Of a stretch of DNA of 64,000 nucleotides, positions 1 through 11,255 are shown piece after piece. Position 1 is the stretch's first letter. Each line of letters starts with the position of its first letter. The notes beneath the pieces were generated by a model that was not told the DNA's origin, made no database searches, and saw only the letters and a program-made list of their open reading frames with translations. The stretch comes from Chenopodium formosanum. Its lineage: Eukaryota; Streptophyta; Magnoliopsida; Caryophyllales; Amaranthaceae. A program made the position numbers and the translations under genes. The DNA lies in the NCBI GenBank assembly GCA_024500155.1, contig CM044877.1, positions 79,964,501 to 80,028,500 of the forward strand, given 5' to 3'.

Positions 1-969
1 TTCGTCTTAGAATGATGTAGAACACACAAGATCCTACAAGAGTTGCCAGGGCACAAGCCAACCCAATCGAAAGAATACGAGCTGTCCATTTCTTACCTAA
101 AATCATTAGCAACAAAAAAATTTCTCAAACTTAAAAACAAATTGAGCTACTTGACTTAACATTGTTAACAAAGTATAACTGTACACAAATTCAGAACACT
201 TACCCTGAATTGCAGGATCTTCTGACGTTTCCCCTTCATAGAAAGCGTAGAACTCATACCTTAGATAACAACTTTTACTAAGAAGTCTTCCACCTCGAAA
301 TTTATAGTTTTCTGAACCAAGAACATCTACAATACCCTTGTGCAAACATCGTTGACAATCGATTGGAGACAGGTCCAGAGTACATTGCACAAGACTATAT
401 ACATGCTGTGCACCTGAAAAAGACGTCGACTGAGTTGCATACATATGATCCAAGGAAGTATTATTATAAGCAGCCTTCAGAGCAAGTTCATGTAAACTGG
501 TGTTTACAACTGCTCTAAACTTCTCTGGTTCTGATACATATTTTTTGTTATACTTGTTGATATTTCCTGTCATATCTAAATGGCCGAAGAATCTTTGATT
601 CGATACATGAAGCAGACTTTGCTCACCCCAAACTGTTGCATCAGATGAATTCGGACAAAGTCTACGAATTGCTTGTGTTGCCATGATCATGCTTGTCCTG
701 CAGGTCTCGAGTGTGACATAATCGTAGCAAAGGTAAAGCCCATATGATGTAACACTACCATTTCCGGAAGATGTGTTGTAGAATTTAGAGACAGAAGCAT
801 TTGAAGAGATTGAAAATAGAAGACTGTCAACATTCTGCTGGAAAAAACTTTCTGATGTACTGTTGTTACTGTTAGCATCAGGGCAATTCCAGTATGGTGG
901 ATCAGCAAGAACAAGAATGTTATTGAAGATGTTGAACATAAGAAAAATACAGAGCAGAAGATTATGCAT
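1..969 (-). CDS. Cysteine-rich receptor-like kinase (DUF26), 5' part, cut by window edge
   Basis: Exon 1 is 204-969 and exon 2 begins at 96 and runs off the left edge. The donor (CAGG/GTAAGT) and acceptor (TTTTAG/GTAAG) join in phase to read GKKWTAR. Residues 1-22 form a signal peptide. Two DUF26 (Gnk2-type) extracellular domains follow, with many N-glycosylation sites. The second has the intact C-x8-C-x2-C motif (CTLDLSPIDCQRC). The first reads CYDYVTLETCRTS, so its third cysteine is Ser. Exon 2 gives a membrane helix (about IGLACALATLVGSCVFYIIL) followed by basic residues, the normal CRK order; the kinase domain would lie beyond the window. CRKs are plasma-membrane Ser/Thr kinases linked to stress and redox responses. 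The neighbour order suggests a CRK25-29-type gene, but the kinase is not visible. Confidence 0.88.
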
Positions 970-1897
970 TTTAGCTTATAGAGTTGTATGAAATATGAGG
1001 AAGTACTTTAATAATAATCATCTAGTTTATGCATAATAGAACAATAGCAATACAATATCTGAAGACAGTAAGACTTTTTTTGTTGACAAGCAACTAGAAT
1101 TTAATCAAAGACTCCCCCTATCAGGACTTTAATAATCAAATACAAAGTATATTGATTTAAGATGTCCGAGAAAAAATTGTCACATTTTCGATCTAAGGCA
1201 CTTGACTGGATTTTATAAATCGGGCCTTAAACTATGTGACGAGGAGATGATAACAATGACATAACAAAGGAGATAACTATATGTACGTACACGTAATCAT
1301 ATTGTATACGGAGTACTTACTAATACTATGTCAATATCAAATTTTTTTTTTTTTTTGGTTGTATATAGAGACACAACGGCTTAGTATTACATCTCAAGAC
1401 TTTACGAACTAAGTTAGGCGATATACAAAAGTAAAGCAAAATCTAATGTAATATTGTTTACAGTTACCACTGATTAATAATCAGTGATTCTGTCAATATG
1501 TGTAAGATGGTTATCCACTTATGTGATAGTTAACTACTCAATTTTATTTATTTTTTTCAAGTAGCTTATCAATAGTTGAATTTCTTATTAGATGGTACAA
1601 TTTTCCGTAAAACGTTTGACTTAGGATAAAATAATGGAATACAAGTAGTATACTCTTGATCGTTGTATTATTTTATTCCATGCATTAAACTTCCATAAAA
1701 GATTGTTTAATTAGTCAACTTTAATAATCTTAGGGTGTGATCAGTTGTTGGCTTGTTGCCCAAAGAATAGACAATCAAGATATCATTCGTAATGCAAGGA
1801 GAGTAGACAACCGTAATAACAGCTACTGATATACTTGTAAAGTTGTAATCTTGTACTTGTATATAGTATCTTCAACTAATTTATGTGTATATGGTTT

Positions 1898-2094
1898 AGG
1901 GGTAAAAATGGGCATGGGCCATACTGTATAGGCTCATATGCCGATCTAGCGTGCCTCATGTTCAAATGGGCCATTTTTGAGACAAACCATAAAAATTCCT
2001 ATTCTGCTGGGCCTATGTCAATCTTTTATAAACAAGGCTCATGCATAGCTTACCCGGTGTGTTATGCCGGGTAGAGCCATGCCAATGTCCCCCT
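1898..2094. mobile_element. hAT-like MITE fragment with imperfect terminal inverted repeats
   Basis: The left end AGGGGTAAAAATGGGCATGG is an imperfect inverse of the right end, CCATGCCAATGTCCCCCT. Such ends (AGGGGTNAAAATGGGC) are common on plant hAT-type non-autonomous elements. A small GC palindrome (ACCCGG...CCGGGT) lies near the right end. No clear 8-bp target duplication was found. Related GC-rich sequence continues to about 2320, so the real right boundary could be further out. Confidence 0.4.
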
Positions 2095-2581
2095 AATAGC
2101 TTTTTATGTTTTGTTAAATTGATAAAAAATAATGAGTGAGTCAACAAGCAGACTGGCATGTTGTGCTCATGTTGGATTCGTGCCAAATATTAAAAATGAA
2201 GCTCATGAACAGCCTATGGCCTACCGGCATTTCTCTCATACTATTCTGTGCTTTTGACAGGTTCAAGCCGTGTCGAGCTATTTTCGTGTTGTGCCTAATT
2301 GGACCTTGTGCCTAGGTGTTGTAGTTTTATAGTCACATTGACCAATTTGTGGATTCACTAATAAGCTGCTCAAGCCATGCACAAATTAGATGCATTATTC
2401 CTTGTATTCTCTGGGGCAAACAAACAGAAGCAGAGAAAGATGAAGATTTTTATATACACATGAGTACAAGATACACACAATGTTATTTTTTGGTTTTACA
2501 AAAAAACACCTTAGGGCCTAGGTACACCATATTCTTTGTGCTTTTTGTGAACAGATTGTATCATATGATTTCTTGTAAAAG

Positions 2582-2686
2582 AACAAAGTAACCATTAAAA
2601 CATAGACAAAGTAACCCCTAAAATACTAATCGATAACTCCTGTAACACCTGACCAAGTAAATCCTATAACACTAACAAAGTGAAAC
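2582..2686 (-). repeat. Minisatellite of about 23-bp units, minus orientation
   Basis: On the minus strand this reads as diverged tandem copies of a unit like GGGGTTACTTGGTCAGTGTTA. The same unit family occurs in plus orientation at 59383-59537, about 57 kb away. At one edge both loci share GGTTACTTTGTT followed by a T-rich run. Confidence 0.65.
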
Positions 2687-2973
2687 AATTTGTTATTCTC
2701 ATTAGCGCTCAATCATTTATTAAACCTAAATGATTACATTGAAGTTCAGTGAACCAAACACACCCTTAACAAATCACATTAAAGTAAATTAAAGCTATTA
2801 TTAAACTTAAGTACATACTCCGTAACCCAATAAAAGTTAAGTCTTCTATCATTCTATGTGGGAAATTTTGTCAATATCTACCAGTTAAATTGTGTATTTA
2901 AGAAACAACCACTTATTAAATTTCTTTTTTTAAAGAATTACCCCAAAATTGTAAAAAGTTTAAGTAGCACTAT

Positions 2974-3380
2974 CAGGGATGGCAATGAGTCAGATTCGAA
3001 TCGGATTATGCAAAATCCGACTCCGACCCTACAAGTTATCAGATTTTTTATCGGCCTCGGCCTACGACTCCGATCCGACTTAAATTTCTATCCTCCGATT
3101 CCGCCCCGATCCGACTCCGACTTTAAAAGTAATTTTGACTCAATTATCAATAGTAGCCAATATATAATCAACCAATATAAATTAAATGATAAAAAATATA
3201 TAAGTACATGAAAAAGTCGGAGTCGGATCGGATAAATTGGATTCTAAGTAAACTCCAATTCCGACCTTCCTTTGACTCAGAGTCGGATTTTTTAAACGAA
3301 GTTGGATAATTATTTCTCGGATTCGGTTCGGATTTTTTTCTTCGGATTGGGGGCGGATTTGGACTAGATTGTCATCCCTA
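2974..3380. mobile_element. hAT-like non-autonomous element (about 407 bp)
   Basis: The element starts CAGGGATGGCAAT and ends ATTGTCATCCCTA, a near-perfect terminal inverted repeat of a type frequent on plant hAT elements. The interior is enriched in GGATTCGGA/TCCGAATCC words on both strands, giving an inverted-repeat interior. An imperfect 8-bp target duplication is possible (tagcacta/tactacta). No transposase is present. Confidence 0.55.
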
Positions 3381-3706
3381 CTACTACTCTAAGAATTCTA
3401 ACTAGAATATTCGATAGGTAAGTTCCACATTTTACCTTTACCTCATCAAATCATCATCTAAATTGACTAAATTATTCTTCATAAAAGTAAAAAGTTAGAC
3501 CTGAGATTCTATCCAAAATTATTATAAATGTTTTTTTTTTTTTTAATAATAAAAATAATTATAAATAGTTATTTTCAAAACACATGGTTTAATGGATAAT
3601 TGTTATTTTGTTAAGTGGTCCAAAGCCAAAAACAACTTAGGGGCAAAGGTTCAAACTTTGAACACTCTAAACAATTTCACGAAGAGAGAAAAACTCAAGA
3701 TCATCC

Positions 3707-4757
3707 ATGGCATACTTGGTACGAAACTTGAAGTTGTTGATCACCAAAATCTCATCTTCCAATTCTTCATCATCTCAAATTTTTCGAGGAGTAACAAATT
3801 TACAAAGTTCTGCTTCACCAATTAACACGTTTCGTTGCCTCAATACGTTTCGTTCTTCAACTTGCTCGTTTCGTTCCTTCGGATCTGCTGCTTCTGAATC
3901 TGGTAATCCTACTACTTCATATCTTCAATACCCATGTTCTTGTTTAACCACTGAAGTAATAAGAAATCTTAATTATACTTCAATTATAAGATGCACTCCA
4001 AGTGTTTGTGAAAATGCCTAAGTAACCAAAAAGTTATCATTTTGGAAATTTTTTTGCTACACATTAGTAATTAAGATATTGTATATGTTTTATTTGATTG
4101 GCCATTACGCAATTGTACAGTGTTGATCTTCTTTAGTCAGGGGTAAAGATTGTGTAAAGTTTGGCTTTCCATTCACTGTTAAGGCCTTTAAAGGTAATTG
4201 TGCAAATGTATTTGAGATAACAGATTTTATGTTGCTTAATTGTATGTTATTTTATCATGAACATAATTTTATAACTTATAGTATGAATGAAGATAATTTT
4301 ATTGTCTTAATTTGACTTGTATGTGCTTTCCAAAGCATGATACATCGTCTGGGGTGTAATTGTAGTCAAGACTTTAACACTTGTGTTGTTGGAGGTTATA
4401 AAACCGGAACTTGATATAATTTTATTACGCTGTTCAATTCAACTAAATTGATATTGTGGATACATTGTTAGAGACATTATTGGGTAATGGTTAAGAGAAT
4501 GATTGTATTATATTCTCCTTGTTTTGAGATTAGACAATGACATGGTGAATCATCAAGGGTTCCAGATGTGGAGTAATGGAGGTGGCTTATTTCACACATC
4601 AGCTTGTATTGATCCGACAGTAGTAGTCGAAACTGGTGCTGTTGTCCACCCAAAAGCTACTTTGGGTGCAAATGTTCATGTTGGATCAGGCGCTGTTATT
4701 GGACCTAGTGTTACAGTGGGACATTCTACTACACTTGGGTATGGCTTCTTTCTTTCT

Positions 4758-4790
<33 letters not shown>

Positions 4791-7757
4791 TTTTGTGTAC
4801 CTTGTCGTCTTAAATTCTAGCTGTTTTCCTTAGCCTCCATTGTCATTATTCTGTAAAACTTGTGGATTTTATGCTTTCTTTATTTCAATATACATTGTAA
4901 GTATTCAGTTAAAATTATGAGAACATAAAGCTTAAAGAACACCATTGATAGATCTTCACTTCTCCAACCTTAGATTCCGATCTCAGGCAAATTATAACTA
5001 AAATTTAGAGGTAAATGTAATGGATTTAGCGGGAGAAGCTATCTTACAGCTTTTCTTTATTAAAATAAAATATAGCTAACTATCACTATTTATAATAATC
5101 TCTAAACAGAATGGCCTAACAGTAGCTAGAAATCAGGAATTCAGTTATGCTTTAAAAGAGGTAGTTATTTTGTTCTTTGTGCACGGTATCATGCCAACTC
5201 ACCTTCAATATACTAAATATATTCTCATAGGCTTGTTTATATGAGTATTTTCACCTGGAACACAATTTCAGCCTCTTTTTGATATAGAATTATAGAGGTG
5301 TGTTTAGAGTGATAGTAGTATTATTATTTTACTGTCAAATTGTCCAATCATTCCCCATCTCTACATCGGACTCCATCAACTACTATGTGATCACAATATC
5401 AACTTCTTTCCAGGTACAATGTTGCTCTGAGTAACTGCTACATAGGTGATTTATGTGTTATCCACAGTGGAGTATGCATCGGACAAGATGGTAAAATTGG
5501 ATTTTCCATATGCCTGAAACAGTTCATAGTTTCTTAACTTTCTTTGTCATCATTAATTATATTCTGGGCAATTAAACTTACTATATGGAATTTGATTTGT
5601 GGCTAGAGTGATGTAAAGCTCTTCTGGTTTGTTGACTTTGTGTCGAGGCAAGTGTGTCTTCTCTTACCCACTTGCCCATTCCTACAACTACAAGACTGGT
5701 GTCCATGAATGATATCATTTTTGATACTTTGCAGGATTTGGGTTTTTCGTAGATGAACATGGTAACATGGCAAAAAAACCTCAGGTTGTATTCCTTAAAA
5801 CTCAATCACCGTCATTTGATTTTTGTCTAGATATGAAATTTTTTTGTCCCTATTTAGCAATGTTCTATTATTATACATATGTATGTCAAAATAGTCTTTG
5901 CTGACACTCCTACGCCCTTGTGTATGGATTTACCTGTCATGAAACTGGTTCTGATGACCCTATTAAGTTGTGGTTGTAGTCTTCTCTTGTGCAGCCACTC
6001 TATTTTTTCACCCTCGTATAGTGGTCATGAAGGTTTTGAGATAATCATGATATTATTTATTGCTCAACTGTTTTAGTGATGCTCAATGAACCACATGAAA
6101 ATCTCCTGAGGTATATAATAGTGGGAATATCTCAGTATCTTGGTCCTTGGGTTGTAAAGTTGCACTGAGTTAGCCAAAGCTACAATAAGACTGTGAGTCT
6201 TGAAACATATCTTCAGACCTAGACCCTGCCAATGGAATTTGAAGTTTGATCTGACTTCTTTTTTATGGCACTTTGTTGTTGTAATTGTTTCTTAAATTTT
6301 CTACACTTTTGACTTATGCCAATGCTCATCAACATGTAGAATTTAGTCTGCAATGTGCATGAGTTGATATAATGTCCAAGACGCTTCCCCTCATCGGCTT
6401 GGAACACTATGTTTTTCTGTGGTTCGTGTTACAAAAGGGAATTAGTGTAGTATGTTAGATATATTTGTAAACTTTTATGATTGATGATGTAATGAAGCCT
6501 GGCCTACAGTTATTTTCTGCACTTTACAATTGTTTTTTTTTTTTAAAAAAAAACCTAGTTTAGCCCTTTCTAAATCCGCCTCAACTCTTTTCCAGACACT
6601 ATATGCAAGAATAGGAAATCACGTGGAGATAGGTGCAAATTCATGTGTTGACAGGGGAAGGTGAGTGTTCCTTTAATGTCAAACATAGAATGGGATATAT
6701 TTATGTATATTTGTATATTTTATGGCTGATTTTTTAATGTAGCTGGAGAGACACTACAATAGGAGATTATACCAAAATAGATAATCTAGTCCAGGTGCGT
6801 TGTTCTGCCCCGTCTGAATTTTAGCATTGCTCTTTGAAATGTTCAAGTTTCGTGATTAAACTCTTCTTTTGTAGATTGGCCACAATGCAATTATTGGCAA
6901 GAGTTGTATCTTATGTGGACAAGTTGGAATTGCTGGTTCAGTGACGTAAGTTTCTGTATTCTACAACTGTTGCTTTTTATTTTGGATGGTATTCCCTGCC
7001 ATCTAGATAACACTCTGTTTTTGGGTGAAGGTTTAATCAATGAATAATGTTGTTGTTGCTGCTTCTCTCTCTCCCCCCCCCCCCCCCCCCCCCTCTTCCT
7101 TAGGATAGGTGACTATGTTACATTGGGTGGCAGAGTTGCAGTTCGTGATCATGTCTCCATTGTTTCAAAGGTACATGTATATTGATTCAATTCTTTGCAT
7201 ACATAACTTAGTGGATGTCTGTCTTCTCAAAGTTAAATTTTAAAATTACCCTTTTACTCATTGTCATGGGTTTTGTAACTTTTGATACACTTGAAATCAA
7301 CTGCAGTGAGGGCTGCTTTAAGTTTTAGTGAAACTTTTGTTTTTGACTTTTTATCAAAATGAGGTTTGGATCATTTGTTTAACTACTGTATTTAACTTTC
7401 TAGCATTAGATTCCTAGATTTTCAATTAAAAACTAATAGATGTACGAATTAACTTCTTGGTCTTTTTAGGTTCGCCTTGCAGCAATTAGCTGTGTCACAA
7501 AGGACATCAAGGAGCCTGGAGATTATGGTGGCTTTCCTGCGGTATGTTTCTTTAATTCTTAAAATCAAAAAATGAATTAATCAAATATTATGGTGGGTTT
7601 CCTGCAACATGTTTCTTTTTGAAGTGATAATAGCAATTCAAGTTAATTGAATTGTTTCTATCTGGGAACTGAGATTACTCTACAGGTCCCTGTCCAGCAA
7701 TGGCGCAGACAACTGGCCTTTCAACGTTGGAACTGTAAGGACATAAAGAGCTCTTGA
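3707..7757 (+). CDS. LPXD2: LpxD, UDP-3-O-acylglucosamine N-acyltransferase, mitochondrial
   Basis: Ten exons join in frame to 300 residues: 3707-3902, 4558-4738, 5414-5490, 5735-5784, 6596-6660, 6743-6794, 6875-6945, 7104-7170, 7470-7541, 7686-7757. All introns are GT-AG. Residues 1-60 are Ser/Arg/Asn-rich with no acidic residue, as in a mitochondrial presequence. The rest is a left-handed beta-helix of hexapeptide repeats from VVVETGAVVHPKA onward, with the conserved block around VCIGQDGFGF and the DRGSWRDT loop. His210 in QIGHN aligns with the catalytic histidine of bacterial LpxD. The family transfers a hydroxyacyl group to the 2-amino group of UDP-acylglucosamine in the lipid A pathway, which plants retain in mitochondria. 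Length matches Arabidopsis LpxD (about 300). Failure to splice intron 1 would give a 104-residue product ending at 4021. Confidence 0.93.
7073..7093 (+). repeat. Poly-C tract just before the LpxD exon 8 acceptor
   Basis: Twenty-one consecutive C residues end 10 bases before exon 8 (7104). The tract forms most of the polypyrimidine stretch of this acceptor. Plant tracts are normally U-rich, so a pure C run is unusual. Length errors in assembly are likely. Confidence 0.85.
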
Positions 7758-8500
7758 GACTATTAACAGCTGCTTTCTTATGATTTCCTGTGTTCTTGGG
7801 TTGAAACTTGAAAGAGCTATTATGGTTACAATTATCTGTTATTGTGACCTCCTTGGTGAAGCTGCTAGAAAGATAAACGAGTTTCAGCTGTGAACTATCC
7901 TTCTGATGCAATTGCTGCTTTGAAGTTATATTTTGCTGATGCATGTTGGCTGTTAATATCTATTTCTCATATGAGGCATGGAACTAAATATTTGAGATGA
8001 TTTTAAGATGCAACTTCTTGAACTTCTGAAGGGAGCAGCATGCAGTCTACAATTTGTCAGATTACCAAATTTCTTTTTCTTCAGAGGCTTCTATTTATGA
8101 CAGTGCTCAAAAGGTACCGTGTACATTTTTTCTACACATGTACTACATATATTTTTTCTACAGCAGTGAAATCACAATTCACGAGTACGTTGAATATTTT
8201 AGAGTCTGTTTTAAAGAGCTTGCTTACAGGCATAGGACAGTTAAATTGATTACTTTAATAAAACTGTAAACTATACTCCTTAATTAAAATGTAATGTTTG
8301 CTATACACGAACATTTATTGCTGAAAGGATAAATTCAATAATTCTATAATTACTATGTTTCCCCTGTTATCATGAACAGATAATTACTATGTTTTCCCTG
8401 TTACCATGAACAAAGGAGTTGTAAAAGTAAGGATAATACTTCATACATCACAAATTAGTCTTCTTCATAGAATGATTTGGAGAAGTTATTAGCATGAACC
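7758..8500. other. Convergent spacer between LpxD and the first NHL gene
   Basis: This holds the 3' ends of two convergent genes. No further gene is visible. A 30-base direct duplication (TAATTACTATGTTT... type) lies at about 8346-8412. Sequence around 8246-8340 is repeated at 10433-10512 as the 3' flank of the next NHL copy. Confidence 0.6.
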
Positions 8501-9037
8501 TTAGCTGAGCTTTACCTTCTTTTCCCCTGAAATCTTTCCATCTGATCCAATTTTGAACTGACCTTGATATCTTAGATTAAGTTTCCTACTGGTACGACCC
8601 AGATCGTGATAATGAAATTCTGTCTTGAGTTCAACCTTCAACATTGCTTCAGATGAATTTGATATTGCCTTTCGAAGGACTTTCCATTGATGAACATCAG
8701 CATCAAAATGATCAGATACCATGTTTGTTTTGTGTTTAGGTAATTGAAACCCAGGTGCGATAAGATTATGTGTCTGTCCCAAAGTATGTTTATCGTAATT
8801 AACAGTGAATAGACTGTTATTGTAGATAATGCCGTGAACTTTGTTTGGATTTTTTACGGCAAGTTGTATATCAATATTAAGGTGATGTTCTGAGTCAGCT
8901 GATGTTGGCACAGAAAAGTTAACAATGGTGAATGTAGGTGTTTGTGGACGCAAATCTAGCCAGAGAGCTAGTGCTAGGAGACCTAGGAGGGCGAAAATTG
9001 CGAAAATCCAAAATTGAAAGCTTTTGAATAATGCCAT
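8501..9037 (-). CDS. NHL/LEA-2 family membrane protein, tandem copy 1
   Basis: A single exon encodes 178 residues from the ATG at 9037. The in-frame ATG at 9103 was not chosen because the paralogues begin at MxLFKSF and conservation starts there. A hydrophobic segment (FWIFAIFALLGLLALALWL, about 8-28) is followed by a LEA-2 type domain with the NPNK motif (AVKNPNKVHG) and a beta-rich C-terminus (YQGQFKIGSDGK). NHL (NDR1/HIN1-like) proteins are plasma-membrane or ER single-pass proteins; several act in pathogen or abiotic stress responses. It is shorter than typical NHL proteins (about 210-260), lacking a long cytosolic N-terminus. It is a close paralogue of the next two genes on the same strand. 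Confidence 0.85.
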   Translation of the reverse strand: MALFKSFQFWIFAIFALLGLLALALWLDLRPQTPTFTIVNFSVPTSADSEHHLNIDIQLAVKNPNKVHGIIYNNSLFTVNYDKHTLGQTHNLIAPGFQLPKHKTNMVSDHFDADVHQWKVLRKAISNSSEAMLKVELKTEFHYHDLGRTSRKLNLRYQGQFKIGSDGKISGEKKVKLS

Positions 9038-9115
9038 TTTTCCCCCCTCTACTATGTGAATGAAAAGTTGCTGGTTGAAAGTTGAAGATGACAAAATACA
9101 CAATTACTATTCTAG

Positions 9116-9125
9116 CTTATAATAA
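9116..9125 (-). promoter_or_regulatory. TATA-like box of NHL copy 1
   Basis: TTATTATAAG on the minus strand lies about 80 bases upstream of the ATG. The surrounding block, AAGYTTTGCTYTATTATAA, recurs upstream of copy 2 and, weaker, of copy 3, so it was duplicated with the genes. Confidence 0.5.
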
Positions 9126-9558
9126 AGCAAAACTTCTATATTACAATATGTAGTATACTTGCTGAAGTAAACAATCAATTGACGAAAACTTGAAAAGTGG
9201 ATTCAGGGAATAAAAACATAAAAATTAAATATAAAATATAATAAAACTTGTAGATTAATTTTTGGCTTGTTAGTCGTTAACAAAGATGAAGCTCCTCGGT
9301 GTAACTAGAAACTAGTGTTTTCTTTCTACATGTTAATTCGATTGTGCATTGCTATGAGGTTGGCATGCTTGATGAAGACTACATCACAAATACGTCGGCC
9401 TCACGTTCATTAGTTTCGTCGACATACATGATATCACTCATTTGAATTGGGAAGTCGTTAGTTCCTTTTCAAGGAAGCATTGCTCAAATGAATGAAAATG
9501 GTTTACCTAATTTACACTCCCTAAGGTGCTTTAGTTGAATTTATAACAAAAATTTTTA

Positions 9559-10081
9559 GGAAATTTTGTGCAGAACTACCCTAAAGATAGGGTTATTTGT
9601 GAACAACTACCCAATTTTTTTTTTATTTGTTTAGAAGTACCCACAAGTTTGAAAACATTTGGGTATCACTACCCATTAACATTTTTCGTCCAATTAAGAC
9701 GTTATCAGAGCTCATTTTTTTTACTTTTGCCACCCAATTAACTCTCCCAATTTGTATAAAGGTTTTAATCTACTTTAATTAACCTAATTAGGGTTCTAAT
9801 CATAATCCATTTTAGGGTTCATGAGTGTAGTATTATTTGGGGATTTTAATTTCTAAGGTTTGGAGGTTTAATTGAATTGGGGTTTTTGCTAATTTTAGCA
9901 TTAATTGGCCATTGTAATTGAAAATTTTGATCAAAATAACGTTTTAATTGGACGAAAAACGTTAGTGGGTAGTGCTACCCAAAACTTTCCAAACTTGCAG
10001 GTAGTTCTAAACAAATAAAAATAAAATAGGTAGTTGTTCACAAATGCCCCTATTTTTAGGGTAGTTCTACACAAAATTTTC
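9559..10081. mobile_element. Mutator-like MITE with long terminal inverted repeats
   Basis: The 523-bp element has terminal inverted repeats of roughly 150 bp; both ends, read inward, begin GRAAATTTTGTGNAGAACTA. It is flanked by a perfect 9-bp target duplication, AAATTTTTA (9550-9558 and 10082-10090). Nine-bp duplications and long inverted repeats starting with G are hallmarks of Mutator-like elements. The short AT-rich interior has no transposase. A matching unoccupied site is seen in the duplicated spacer near 11410-11430. Confidence 0.85.
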
Positions 10082-10581
10082 AAATTTTTACCTGTGTTGT
10101 AGACAGAATTATAACATACTTTATATCTAAGATGTGTTACTTCATTTCGGTCTTAAATTGTATGTATTATTTACTTTTATCACAAAAGTTGTGTATACAA
10201 TGAGGGTTTATTCTCTCATATCAATTGGTTTGACTATACTCTTTAAGTGTGCAATAAACTATTTCTACAGCAGTTTCAGATTTTCAAGTTTCTTGTTTTT
10301 CAGACTTTCAGAGGTTGCTATCTTTGTCTGTTATCTGTTATCTCCGTTCTGAGTTCATGTCTGTAATCTGTTATCTCCATTCTGAGTTTGGAGATACAGA
10401 GTTCGGGTAACATAGTATAAAATAGTTGAGTTGATACTTTAATAAAGCTGTAAACTATACTCCGTAATTAACATGTTTGCTATATCAACATTTATTGCTG
10501 AAAGGATAGTTATACAAGGCTAATACATCACAATTCACAAAGCATTTAATTTCATCTACATAGGATAACTTGGAATGCAAT

Positions 10582-11133
10582 TTAGCATGACTTATTGCAT
10601 AGCTTTAACTTCTTTTTCCCTTTCCCTAAAATATCTCCATCTGATCCAATTTTGAACTGACCTTGATATGTAAGATTATACATCTTGCTCTTGTGACCCA
10701 TTTCTTGATACCGAATTTCTGTCTTGAATTCGGCCTTCAAAATTTCTTCTGACGAGTTTGATAATGCCTTTCGAAGGGCTTTCCATTGATGAAGATCAGC
10801 TTCAACATGATGAGATACCACTTCTGTTGATTCTTTAGATTTTTGAAAATTAAGTTCGACAAGATTTTGTGTCTCTGCGAATGTATGATTACCATAATAA
10901 ACAGTGAACACATTGTTATCATAGATGATGCTGCGAACTTTGTTCGGGTTTTCTACGTGTAGATGTATTTGAACATATAGGTGATGATCACTATCAGGTG
11001 ATGGTGGCACGGAAAAGTTATAGATGGAGACTGAAGGTGTTTGTCGGCGCAAATCTAGCCATAGAGCTAGTGCTACGAGACCCAGGACAACGAATGTTAC
11101 GAAAATCCATAATCTAAAGCTTTTAAATAGTGT

Positions 11134-11136
<3 letters not shown>
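10582..11136 (-). CDS. NHL/LEA-2 family membrane protein, tandem copy 2
   Basis: A single exon encodes 184 residues, starting MTLFKSFRLW. The N-terminal membrane helix (WIFVTFVVLGLVALALWL) is followed by DLRRQTPSVSIYNFSV, a VENPNKV motif and a C-terminal YQGQFKIGSDGDI block, colinear with copy 1. The C-terminus is extended by a Lys-rich tail ending CNKSC. Unusually, about 30 consecutive A residues directly precede the ATG in the sense direction (T run 11137-11166 on the plus strand). 5' and 3' flanks are shared with copy 1, so gene and promoter were duplicated together. Confidence 0.85.

Positions 11137-11166
<30 letters not shown>
11137..11166 (-). repeat. A30 run abutting the start codon of NHL copy 2
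   Basis: Thirty T on the plus strand sit immediately upstream (sense) of the ATG at 11136. The paralogue at 9037 has GGGGGGAAAAATG here, so the run expanded after duplication. Confidence 0.85.
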
Positions 11167-11168
<2 letters not shown>

Positions 11169-11244
11169 CACTCTAAAACTATCTGAAAGAAAGGGTGGTG
11201 GTTGAAAAGTGAAGATGGACAAAAAAACAAATGGTTATACTAGC

Positions 11245-11255
11245 TTATTATAATA
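11245..11255 (-). promoter_or_regulatory. TATA-like box of NHL copy 2
   Basis: TATTATAATAA on the minus strand, about 110 bases upstream of the ATG; the extra distance reflects the A30 run. It is embedded in the same conserved promoter block as copy 1. Confidence 0.45.

Larger units (their letters stand above)
970..3706. other. Intergenic spacer between divergent CRK and LpxD genes, repeat-rich
   Basis: No coding region is supportable here; the short reading frames at 1883-2591 and 2858-3211 lie in repeats. The spacer holds two hAT-like inverted-repeat fragments (1898-2094, 2974-3380), a minisatellite (2582-2686), a small palindrome near 1468-1486 and homopolymer runs. The last 100 bases before 3707 are probably the LpxD 5' leader. 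Confidence 0.6.

Noticed and set aside
1883..3211. Short plus-strand frames between CRK and LpxD
   Set aside because: They lie in hAT-like repeat fragments and the minisatellite.
3592..3690. tRNA-like A and B box words (TTTAATGGATAA, GGTTCAAACTTTG)
   Set aside because: Spacing and pairing do not support a tRNA or SINE; the segment is the probable LpxD leader.
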